From positions 1-5,186 of the forward strand of contig CANROY010000064.1 in NCBI GenBank assembly GCA_947632355.1: a DNA stretch of 5,186 nucleotides, given 5' to 3'. This DNA is from an uncultured Bacilli bacterium. Its GTDB lineage: Bacteria; Bacillota_I; Bacilli_A; RF39; UBA660. Below the pieces are notes generated by a model, which ran no database searches, was not told the origin of the DNA, and saw only the letters and a program-made list of their open reading frames with translations. Below, piece by piece: positions 1 to 5,055 of this stretch. A program made the translations under genes and the position numbers. The stretch's first letter is position 1; each line of letters opens with the position of its first letter.

Positions 1-1521
1 AAGAACCCAAAGGGACTTCAAAGGTTTAACAAAAATAAGAAACTAAAAACAATCTTTATGGGAAGTATAGTAGGAATTTTACTTATTGTTGGAGGTATAA
101 GTCTATATCGAAGTTTTGCCATGTATAAAGAAGAAAAAACGTTTGATGTATTAAATGGAACAGTACCTGATTTTGTGTATAAAGAATCTATATTAAATGG
201 AGCATATCCAGTATTAAAAAGTTCAACAGGTGCAAAACTAGTACCTGTAACTATTGATGAAAATGATGGAACAGTAAGAAAAGCAGACATAAAAGATGAG
301 TGGTATAAATATGCAGAGAAAAGATGGGCAAATGCCGTCATACTTGTAGATGGAGTGACTGAACCAAAGAACGATGAAGTTATACCAGAAGAAGAAATCG
401 AAAGTTATTTTGTGTGGATACCGAAATATCAATATAAAATCTTCGATATGGGGAAATATGATTCCGTACAAGTAGAAGGAACAAAATTAGAAGATAAAGG
501 TTCAACAACAGTTATTGACATAGAATTTGGATTAACAGACACAATAGATGATGAAACTAAAAAAGAGTGTAAAACCTCAAATGCAAGTGGAGAGGATGGA
601 AAATGCCATGAAGGTTATTGGATGACGCATCCTGCGTTTACAGCCTTTGAAAACTCAAAAGGCTTTTGGGTGGGCAAATTTGAGACAGGATATAATCAAG
701 ATACAACGAATTCAAATACTATAAATGTAACTGAAAGATGGACAACAAAAGGTGCAGAACAAAATATAGAAAGTAGTTCAAAAGTAATCATAAAACCAAA
801 CGTATATAGTTGGAGAAATATAACAGTAAAAAATGCATTTGATACTAGTTACTCATATCAAAGAGAATTAGATAGCCATATGATGAAGAATACGGAATGG
901 GGAGCTGTTGCTTATTTATCTCATTCAAAATATGGAACTTGTGATGGTAATTCTTGTACAGAAGTAAGAATTAATAATGATCGTAGCTACGTAACAGGAC
1001 ATGTAGCACAGCAAGAACCAACTATTGGATATAATGCATATTCAGACCGTGAATCAACAATATATCCAAATAGTAAGTTAGCAACCACAACCTTAAATAA
1101 TACTGGAATTTTTGATATGTCAGGTGGTTCATGGGAACAAGTGATGGGTTATACTTATCTTGATGTTGGTGGTAGTGGATTAACAGAAGAAAAAGATCTA
1201 ACTGAAGAAAATGCAAAATATTTTGACAAATATAATACTATAAACAACAGTGATTATCACAAAAGAATATTAGGAGATGCAACGGGAGAAATGGGTCCTT
1301 TTGCTATAAAAAGATATGGTACTGCTTTTAATACGATAGGTTCTTGGGTTGAAGATACTGCTCAATTTATAAAAAAAGATAATGGGGAATGGTTCTTACG
1401 GGGTGGAAATAGTTCAAATGGTACTCAAGCAGGGTTGTTTTCTTTTCGCCCACATAATGGTGCCCTTTATCAATGGAATGATATTACTTTCCGCATTGTC
1501 CTAACACCAATTGACAAATAA
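1..1521 (+). CDS. Membrane-anchored surface protein with C-terminal CLec/FGE-like fold, 5' end outside window (partial)
   Basis: The reading frame is open to the window edge. The ATG at 58 lacks a Shine-Dalgarno site and lies inside the hydrophobic segment, so the true start is probably at or just beyond position 1. Numbering residues from that ATG, a basic stretch precedes it (KGLQRFNKNKKLK), then a transmembrane signal anchor covers about -3 to 17, leaving the rest outside the cell. The ectodomain carries YFVWIPKYQY (117-126), HPAF and GFWVGKFETGY (191-212), SHMMKNTEWGAVAYL (273-287), NNTGIFDMSGGSWEQVMG (347-364) and a terminal FLRGGNSSNG...TFRIVL block (446-482). The DMSGGSWE and RGG...FR signatures belong to the formylglycine-generating-enzyme / C-type-lectin fold. 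It is unlikely to be an active FGE: there is no cysteine after residue 300, where the catalytic pair would be. Two close Cys pairs (171/183 and 295/300) could be loop disulfides. I infer a ligand-binding or adhesin role. Confidence 0.8.
   Translation, partial: KNPKGLQRFNKNKKLKTIFMGSIVGILLIVGGISLYRSFAMYKEEKTFDVLNGTVPDFVYKESILNGAYPVLKSSTGAKLVPVTIDENDGTVRKADIKDEWYKYAEKRWANAVILVDGVTEPKNDEVIPEEEIESYFVWIPKYQYKIFDMGKYDSVQVEGTKLEDKGSTTVIDIEFGLTDTIDDETKKECKTSNASGEDGKCHEGYWMTHPAFTAFENSKGFWVGKFETGYNQDTTNSNTINVTERWTTKGAEQNIESSSKVIIKPNVYSWRNITVKNAFDTSYSYQRELDSHMMKNTEWGAVAYLSHSKYGTCDGNSCTEVRINNDRSYVTGHVAQQEPTIGYNAYSDRESTIYPNSKLATTTLNNTGIFDMSGGSWEQVMGYTYLDVGGSGLTEEKDLTEENAKYFDKYNTINNSDYHKRILGDATGEMGPFAIKRYGTAFNTIGSWVEDTAQFIKKDNGEWFLRGGNSSNGTQAGLFSFRPHNGALYQWNDITFRIVLTPIDK
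1390..1509 (+). other. Candidate DGR variable repeat-like 3' end of the surface protein gene
   Basis: This stretch encodes residues 445-484 and starts WFLRGGNSSNG. It has the layout of the variable region of CLec-fold targets of diversity-generating retroelements: an RGG strand, a short loop, an AG(L/V)FSF strand, a run of loop residues (RPHNGALYQWND), then the closing TFRIVL strand. Many loop codons end in T or C (CGC, CAT, GCC, CTT, TAT, GAT, ATT, ACT), as expected if AAT/AAC template codons were changed at adenines. Codon use also shifts here: Arg is CGG/CGC rather than the AGA used in most of the gene. No template repeat, reverse transcriptase or avd gene lies in the window, so this remains a hypothesis. 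Confidence 0.35.
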
Positions 1522-1546
1522 TTAATGCTAACTAGTATATTTGTCA
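1512..1546. repeat. 9-bp perfect inverted repeat spanning the stop codon of the surface protein gene
   Basis: TGACAAATA (1512-1520) and TATTTGTCA (1538-1546) are exact reverse complements separated by 17 bases, and the left arm runs into the TAA stop. The T-run at 1556-1561 is offset by nine bases and the stem is AT-rich, so it would be a weak terminator at best. It could instead be an operator or a DNA hairpin next to the candidate variable repeat. The motif TTGTCATAAA recurs directly at 1541-1550 and 1564-1573. Confidence 0.5.
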
Positions 1547-1576
1547 TAAACACCATTTTTTACTTGTCATAAAATA
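1547..1576 (+). promoter_or_regulatory. Candidate promoter for the CotD-like gene (sigma-A or sigma-K type)
   Basis: Two readings overlap. A vegetative promoter would be TAAACA (1547-1552), 17 bases, then TAAAAT (1570-1575). A sigma-K promoter, the type known to drive cotD in Bacillus subtilis, would be AC (1550-1551), 16 bases, then CATAAAATA (1568-1576), which fits CATANNNTA exactly. In both cases transcription would begin near 1582, right at the Shine-Dalgarno sequence GAAAGGA (1582-1588), which is very tight. Such short matches are common in AT-rich DNA. Confidence 0.4.
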
Positions 1577-1597
1577 GACTAGAAAGGAAATGGTATT

Positions 1598-1915
1598 ATG
1601 AAAAATAATCGTTGTCAAGATATGAGTGTATTTCCTGAAGCAACAGAAGCCAAAATGGATATGAATATGAGTATGGGTATGGATATGGGAATGATGAATT
1701 GTTGCCCATCACAAACAATGATGTGTCCACCAATTTATGAATGTCCACAAGTAAAATGTTGCCATAGAGTTATTAATTACGAAGTACCTCATATAATTCC
1801 TTGCCATACAAAAACAATCAACCATCACGTATATAGACATACTTATCAACCATGTTTCAGTTATTCTGAAGAAGATGAATCAAGTGAAATATACGAACCA
1901 AGATGTTGTAAATAA
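1598..1915 (+). CDS. cotD: CotD-family spore coat protein, Met/Cys/His-rich
   Basis: The 105-residue product probably belongs to the CotD family of inner spore coat proteins, which assemble around the forespore late in sporulation. The core VPHIIPCHTKTINHHVYRHT (63-82) lines up with the VPHI-P-HTT-VNH-H motif I recall from Bacillus CotD. It is preceded by CPPIYECPQVKCCH (43-56). There are 11 cysteines and 6 histidines, a methionine-alternating tract (residues 20-33) and an acidic tail (91-100) ending in a CC pair. No signal peptide or transmembrane segment is visible, as expected for a coat protein made in the mother cell. The start is set by GAAAGGA nine bases upstream. The gene is monocistronic, with its own promoter and a strong terminator. 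The Met-rich insert is unusual and could bind metal. Whether this organism sporulates cannot be seen here. Confidence 0.75.
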   Translation: MKNNRCQDMSVFPEATEAKMDMNMSMGMDMGMMNCCPSQTMMCPPIYECPQVKCCHRVINYEVPHIIPCHTKTINHHVYRHTYQPCFSYSEEDESSEIYEPRCCK

Positions 1916-1944
1916 TCTCGTTTATCGAGATTTTTTTCTTTTTT
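1914..1944 (+). terminator. Intrinsic terminator after the CotD-like gene
   Basis: A 7-bp perfect stem, AATCTCG (1914-1920) with CGAGATT (1926-1932), has a TTTAT loop. A long T-rich tract follows (seven Ts from 1931, one C, six more Ts). The left arm begins in the stop codon. This is a textbook rho-independent terminator and isolates the coat gene from the next unit. Confidence 0.88.
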
Positions 1945-1947
1945 AAG

Positions 1948-1976
1948 TTGCAAATTTTTTTAAAATAGATTAAGAT
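1948..1976 (+). promoter_or_regulatory. Probable sigma-A promoter for the 156-residue protein
   Basis: TTGCAA (1948-1953) and TAAGAT (1971-1976) are separated by exactly 17 bases, placing the transcript start near 1983. A short leader then carries the Shine-Dalgarno sequence AGGTGAT (1993-1999). It sits directly after a terminator, where a new promoter is needed. Confidence 0.5.
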
Positions 1977-2002
1977 AGAGACTCAAAGAAAAAGGTGATG
2001 AG

Positions 2003-2473
2003 ATGAAGGTTATTCGAAATGGTATTTGTTTTGTAGAGTTAGAAGATTTAGAATACAAAAAGGAATTACCAACTGCTGTTAATAAAGAGAGAAAAAAGGA
2101 AGTTTTTTATTCTGCTTATATTCATTTTGAAAAGTTTAATGGGGAAGATTCTGTGCGCTATTTTGAAGAACAAGAAGAAATTCTTGATTATGATCAAATA
2201 AGTTCTTTAACAGAAGAACAAGTACAAAAGCAAATCAATTTTCTTAAAAACTATTTATTTTCTTTAGCACAAACAAAGGCCCTTAAAACGTTACCTTTTG
2301 GTGTTGATATGAATATAAATGCCCATATGAAAAAAGATCAAAATATGAATCTTTCTATTAAAAAAACATCTCATATGTTAAAACAATTGGTTACTTTTAA
2401 GGAAAATCGTTCTTTATATGATAGAGAAATTCAAAATTTATATTTTGAAAATGAAAATACAAGGAAACGATAG
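2003..2473 (+). CDS. Hypothetical protein, 156 aa, no family recognised
   Basis: I do not recognise this protein. It is charged and apparently soluble: no signal peptide or transmembrane segment, and a single cysteine (C9). The N-terminus MKVIRNGICFVELED looks like beta structure. An acidic central part (residues 44-65) leads into a likely amphipathic helix (about 68-95: EEQVQKQINFLKNYLFSLAQ), and the C-terminal third is Lys/Asn/Met-rich and ends RKR. The start is well supported by AGGTGAT three bases before the ATG, with AAAGG further upstream. A short hairpin terminator follows, and a promoter lies upstream, so it seems to be its own unit. Codon use is like that of its neighbours, with no sign of recent transfer. 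The regular ORF, clear ribosome site and flanking signals make it a credible real gene of unknown role. Confidence 0.8.
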   Translation: MKVIRNGICFVELEDLEYKKELPTAVNKERKKEVFYSAYIHFEKFNGEDSVRYFEEQEEILDYDQISSLTEEQVQKQINFLKNYLFSLAQTKALKTLPFGVDMNINAHMKKDQNMNLSIKKTSHMLKQLVTFKENRSLYDREIQNLYFENENTRKR

Positions 2474-2478
2474 TCAAG

Positions 2479-2506
2479 AAATCGTGAAACAAACGATTTT
2501 TTCTTT
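2479..2506 (+). terminator. Intrinsic terminator after the 156-residue protein
   Basis: The arms AAATCGT (2479-2485) and ACGATTT (2493-2499) form a 7-bp perfect stem with a GAAACAA loop. The T tract TTTTTTCTTT runs from 2497 to 2506. It begins five bases after the stop codon. Confidence 0.75.
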
Positions 2507-2521
2507 GTAGGAAATAAAAAC

Positions 2522-2527
2522 TATGAT
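2522..2527 (+). promoter_or_regulatory. Candidate -10 element for the pilin-nuclease operon
   Basis: TATGAT matches the vegetative -10 consensus at five of six positions and is followed by AGA, like the other -10 candidates in this window. No good -35 element lies 16-18 bases upstream, because that region is the T tract of the preceding terminator. Transcription would start near 2534, giving a very short leader before the start codon at 2551. Confidence 0.35.
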
Positions 2528-2539
2528 AGAATAAATATT

Positions 2540-2546
2540 AGGTGAT
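2540..2546 (+). promoter_or_regulatory. Ribosome binding site that sets the pilin start at GTG 2551
   Basis: AGGTGAT lies four bases before GTG 2551, nearly the same arrangement as AGGTGAT three bases before the ATG at 2003. The longer frame starting at GTG 2542 would use a start codon inside this Shine-Dalgarno sequence, so the shorter form is preferred. It also gives the usual short prepilin leader. Confidence 0.65.
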
Positions 2547-2550
2547 TGAT

Positions 2551-2883
2551 GTGCAAAATAGAGGTTATACAATACCAGAATTAATAATTGTAATTGTAAT
2601 TGTAGGAATATTTTCCATGGTTTTAATTAATAAAACGAGTTATGCTTTTACGGATACAGATGAAGTAGCCAAAGATACAGAAAGATTAATTTTGATTAAA
2701 TCTGCTACCGATTATGGAAATAGTATTTTAGAGACAGTAAAAGAAAAAGATCAATATATTACCGGCAAAGATTTAATGGAAGCAGAGTATTTAATTGATG
2801 AAAATAATCGTTATCAAGATATTAAATTAAAATTAAGTTATGATGTTGGTAGTAATAGTACAAAAGTGGAGATATTAGACTAA
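2551..2883 (+). CDS. Type IV pilin-like (pseudopilin) protein with prepilin cleavage site
   Basis: The product is about 110 residues. It opens with a five-residue leader MQNRG followed by YTIPELIIVIVIVGIFSMVL, a class III prepilin signal: Gly at -1, an aromatic residue at +1, the conserved Glu at +5, then one hydrophobic helix to about residue 25. A prepilin peptidase would cut after Gly5, and the helix would pack in a pilus or pseudopilus in the membrane. The remaining ~85 residues form a small charged head with TGKDLMEAEYLI and a C-terminal beta-rich part (KLKLSYDVG...KVEIL). There are no cysteines. The size is like ComGC-type competence pseudopilins, but I do not see enough to call it ComGC. 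No pilus ATPase, platform or peptidase gene is nearby. Its TAA overlaps the next ATG (TAATG), so the two products are probably made together. GTG 2542 is a possible alternative start. Confidence 0.8.
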   Translation: MQNRGYTIPELIIVIVIVGIFSMVLINKTSYAFTDTDEVAKDTERLILIKSATDYGNSILETVKEKDQYITGKDLMEAEYLIDENNRYQDIKLKLSYDVGSNSTKVEILD

Positions 2884-4805
2884 TGGCGATTACGAAGACG
2901 GATTTTATTGAATACACAAAATGTAAACGTTTTGTAGCATTAGAAGAAATAAAAAAAGAAAGATTAGATGCCGATATAAGTTATAAGGACTATTGTGCAC
3001 AAGAAAAGCAAAATCATTTAGAAGAACTTGCTCTTTCTATGTATGAAGTGAATGAAGAATCAGGAGAAGAAGTGGACTTAATTGAGAAAATAGATCGTCA
3101 ATTAGAAGCCATGCTTGATTATTATAAATTAGTAGAAATAGAAGCCGGACGTATTAGTGAAGAAATATTTGGGGGAACTTCTATTTATGCCGAAAAAACT
3201 AAAGATCAAGAGTGTTTTGATTTTTCTTTAAATGGCATGCGTTATCTTTGTTATGTTGATATTTATAATGAAAATGAAAAAGGAATTAATATTATTGAAG
3301 TAAAAGCAACAACAAGTAAAAAATATATGGATTTAAAAGCAGGATATAAACAAGGAAGAAAAACAATTGATCCTAAGTCGATATGGCAACGTATAAACAA
3401 TATCAATTATTTAAAGGGGGAATTAGAGGGGTACCCTTTAGAACAAGAAATGCCAATTGAGGAATATGAACAAAAAAAAGAGAAATTGTTTGATCGTTAT
3501 CGATTAGGAAAATATGTTTATGATTTAGCAGTCCAACGTTATTTTATAGAACACGAGTATCAAAGTACCCATACGGAAGAAAAGTTAAAGAATTTTCATT
3601 ACTATTTGGCAGTTTTAAACGCCGATTATGTATTTGATGGTACGTATGAGGGTAAGAAACCTGTTTACAAAATTTCTGAATCCGGAGAAGAATTAATTAC
3701 CTTCTTTGATATGACAAAAGTAACAGAAGAGTATCAAAAATACATTGAAGAAGACAGAAGAAAACTTGAATACTACTTAAATGAATTAGATGCTTCTAGT
3801 GTGCCATTAAGTATCTCTTGTGCTTATAAACAAAGAGGAGAATGTAAGTATTTTGAGAGTATTTGTGGCAAAATGATTCCTAAAAAGAATAGTAGTTTAA
3901 ATTATTTATATAATAAAGGGTTTGTAAAAGAAGATGGAACAAAGATAGAAGGTTTAGATTTGATTAATGAAGGGTATATCAATATGTTAGATGTACCTGA
4001 AGAATGGATAACGAAAAACTACCATCAAATACAAAGGGATTGTTTGCAATTTAATAAACAATATATTGATACGGAAAAAATTGCTACAGGTTTAAAACTA
4101 TTAAAGTATCCCATCTATCACTTAGATTTTGAAACAATGCCTTGTCCTGTTCCAAGGTTTAAAGGGGAATGGCCTTATATTCAATCGCCTTTTGAATTTA
4201 GTTTGCATATTGAACGTGCTCCCGGTGTTTGTGATAAAGAAAAGGATAATATTATTTTCTTAGCCAAAACACACGAAGACGAACGCGAAGAGTTAATTAA
4301 AACCATGCTTAAGTATATGGATCCGAATAAAGGCACTTTATTTGCCCAAAATGTTGCTTTTGAAAAGGGTAGAATTAAGGAACTGGCTAGTATATTTCCG
4401 GAATACAAAACCGATTTAATGAAACTATACGACCGTGGTTTTGATTTATTATGGCTTGTAAAAACCAAAACAGAATTGTATATGGATTTAGGGTATGATG
4501 AGGAAAGAGCAAAAACATTCAATTTTTATGATAAACGTTTATCTGGTTCTTTTTCGATTAAAAAAACATTGCCCGTTTTTAGTGATTTAAGTTATGATAA
4601 TTTAGTTGTTAAAAATGGAACAGAAGCTATTGTAGAGTATGCGAATTATGATAAAATGAGTAAAGAAGAGTTTGCGTTAAAGTATAAAGCCTTAGAAATT
4701 TACTGCCAACAAGATACTTGGGCAATGGTGGAAATACTAAATGCTTTACGTAAGATTGTAAAAGAAACGTCAAAAAATAGTGAAAATATTGTAACCTTTA
4801 CATAA
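2883..4805 (+). CDS. DUF2779-family protein: Cas4-like Fe-S PD-(D/E)XK nuclease fused to DEDDy exonuclease-like domain
   Basis: This 640-residue protein has two nuclease-like halves. The N-terminal half (about 1-330) resembles Cas4/RecB-type nucleases: ITKTDFIEYTKCKRF with C14, a GRISEEIFG segment (89-97), Asp126 in LCYVDIY, Glu139-Val-Lys141 in IIEVKA, and a WQRINNINYL helix (168-177). A Cys cluster follows, C313-x7-C321-x6-C328, which with C14 would hold a [4Fe-4S] cluster. The C-terminal half (about 405-625) is the DUF2779 region: HLDFETMP with D415/E417, QSPFEFSLH, NVAFEKGR with N490/E494, GSFSIKKTLP, and YCQQD with Y607/D611. This matches a DEDDy 3'-5' exonuclease pattern with Glu in place of the usual motif II Asp. 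No experimental role is known to me. It probably acts on DNA or RNA ends in the cytoplasm. TGGAG (2867-2871) lies 11 bases before its ATG, inside the pilin gene, so translation is coupled. No terminator separates it from rpoZ. Confidence 0.9.
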   Translation: MAITKTDFIEYTKCKRFVALEEIKKERLDADISYKDYCAQEKQNHLEELALSMYEVNEESGEEVDLIEKIDRQLEAMLDYYKLVEIEAGRISEEIFGGTSIYAEKTKDQECFDFSLNGMRYLCYVDIYNENEKGINIIEVKATTSKKYMDLKAGYKQGRKTIDPKSIWQRINNINYLKGELEGYPLEQEMPIEEYEQKKEKLFDRYRLGKYVYDLAVQRYFIEHEYQSTHTEEKLKNFHYYLAVLNADYVFDGTYEGKKPVYKISESGEELITFFDMTKVTEEYQKYIEEDRRKLEYYLNELDASSVPLSISCAYKQRGECKYFESICGKMIPKKNSSLNYLYNKGFVKEDGTKIEGLDLINEGYINMLDVPEEWITKNYHQIQRDCLQFNKQYIDTEKIATGLKLLKYPIYHLDFETMPCPVPRFKGEWPYIQSPFEFSLHIERAPGVCDKEKDNIIFLAKTHEDEREELIKTMLKYMDPNKGTLFAQNVAFEKGRIKELASIFPEYKTDLMKLYDRGFDLLWLVKTKTELYMDLGYDEERAKTFNFYDKRLSGSFSIKKTLPVFSDLSYDNLVVKNGTEAIVEYANYDKMSKEEFALKYKALEIYCQQDTWAMVEILNALRKIVKETSKNSENIVTFT

Positions 4806-4818
4806 AGTTTAGTATGAT
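4789..4818 (+). promoter_or_regulatory. Probable sigma-A promoter for rpoZ inside the nuclease gene end
   Basis: TTGTAA (4789-4794) and TATGAT (4813-4818) are 18 bases apart. The -35 element lies in the last codons of the nuclease gene and the -10 just after its stop. Transcription would start near 4825, two bases before the Shine-Dalgarno AAGGA (4827-4831). Confidence 0.5.
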
Positions 4819-4840
4819 AGTAATGTAAGGATGTGAGGAT

Positions 4841-5044
4841 ATGTTATACCCATCAATCGATAAGTTACTAAACATAGTAGACTCAAAATATAAATTAGTA
4901 CACGTTGCCTCTATTCGTAGTAAACAAATGAGTGAAAAAAATCATTTTCAAATGAAAGAAAGTGAATATCGCAACAAAAAAGAGTTAGGACGTGCACTAG
5001 AAGAAGTGGAAAAGGGTTTAATAACAATTAAAGAAGCACAATAA
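4841..5044 (+). CDS. rpoZ: DNA-directed RNA polymerase omega subunit
   Basis: The 67-residue product is the omega subunit, which binds the beta-prime subunit and helps RNA polymerase assemble. The N-terminus MLYPSIDKLLNIVDSKYKLV, followed by ASIRSKQM, is the conserved omega helix pair; the second conserved block is KKELGRALEEVEKGLI (46-61). The length is normal for Bacillota. The start is supported by AAGGA nine bases upstream, with a second purine-rich GAGG closer in. In many Bacillota rpoZ follows gmk and precedes priA; here the upstream neighbour is a DUF2779 nuclease, and the downstream neighbour is not in view. The gene seems to have its own promoter and a terminator overlapping its stop codon, although read-through from the upstream operon is possible because no terminator lies between them. 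Confidence 0.93.
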   Translation: MLYPSIDKLLNIVDSKYKLVHVASIRSKQMSEKNHFQMKESEYRNKKELGRALEEVEKGLITIKEAQ

Positions 5045-5055
5045 TGTGTTTTTTT
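5031..5055 (+). terminator. Probable intrinsic terminator overlapping the rpoZ stop codon
   Basis: The last codons of rpoZ can pair with the bases after it: CACA (5037-5040) with TGTG (5045-5048) around an ATAA loop that includes the stop. A-T and G-T pairs extend this to about 10 bp with the T run at 5049-5055. The stem is weak, but the seven-T run fits a terminator. A CCC/GGG pair (5062-5064 with 5074-5076) could add a small second hairpin. Confidence 0.5.

Noticed and set aside
58..60. ATG at 58 as the true start of the surface protein
   Set aside because: No Shine-Dalgarno site precedes it, it falls within the hydrophobic anchor, and the frame is open upstream with a basic stretch typical of the cytoplasmic side of a signal anchor.
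18..471. Two minus-strand open frames opposite the surface protein gene
   Set aside because: They are antisense shadows of an A-rich coding strand and give Ser/Phe/Ile-rich translations with no family resemblance.
1390..1521. Surface protein as an active formylglycine-generating enzyme
   Set aside because: The fold signatures fit, but there is no cysteine after residue 300, where the catalytic cysteines would lie.
2542..2550. GTG at 2542 as the pilin start
   Set aside because: This codon lies inside the AGGTGAT Shine-Dalgarno sequence serving GTG 2551; the later start also gives a standard five-residue leader.
2883..3872. True CRISPR-associated cas4
   Set aside because: The domain is Cas4-like, but there are no cas neighbours or repeat arrays, and the fused DUF2779 half places it in a different family.
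4181..4522. Minus-strand open frame of 113 codons
   Set aside because: It lies wholly inside the conserved C-terminal domain of the nuclease gene, with no ribosome site or recognisable product.
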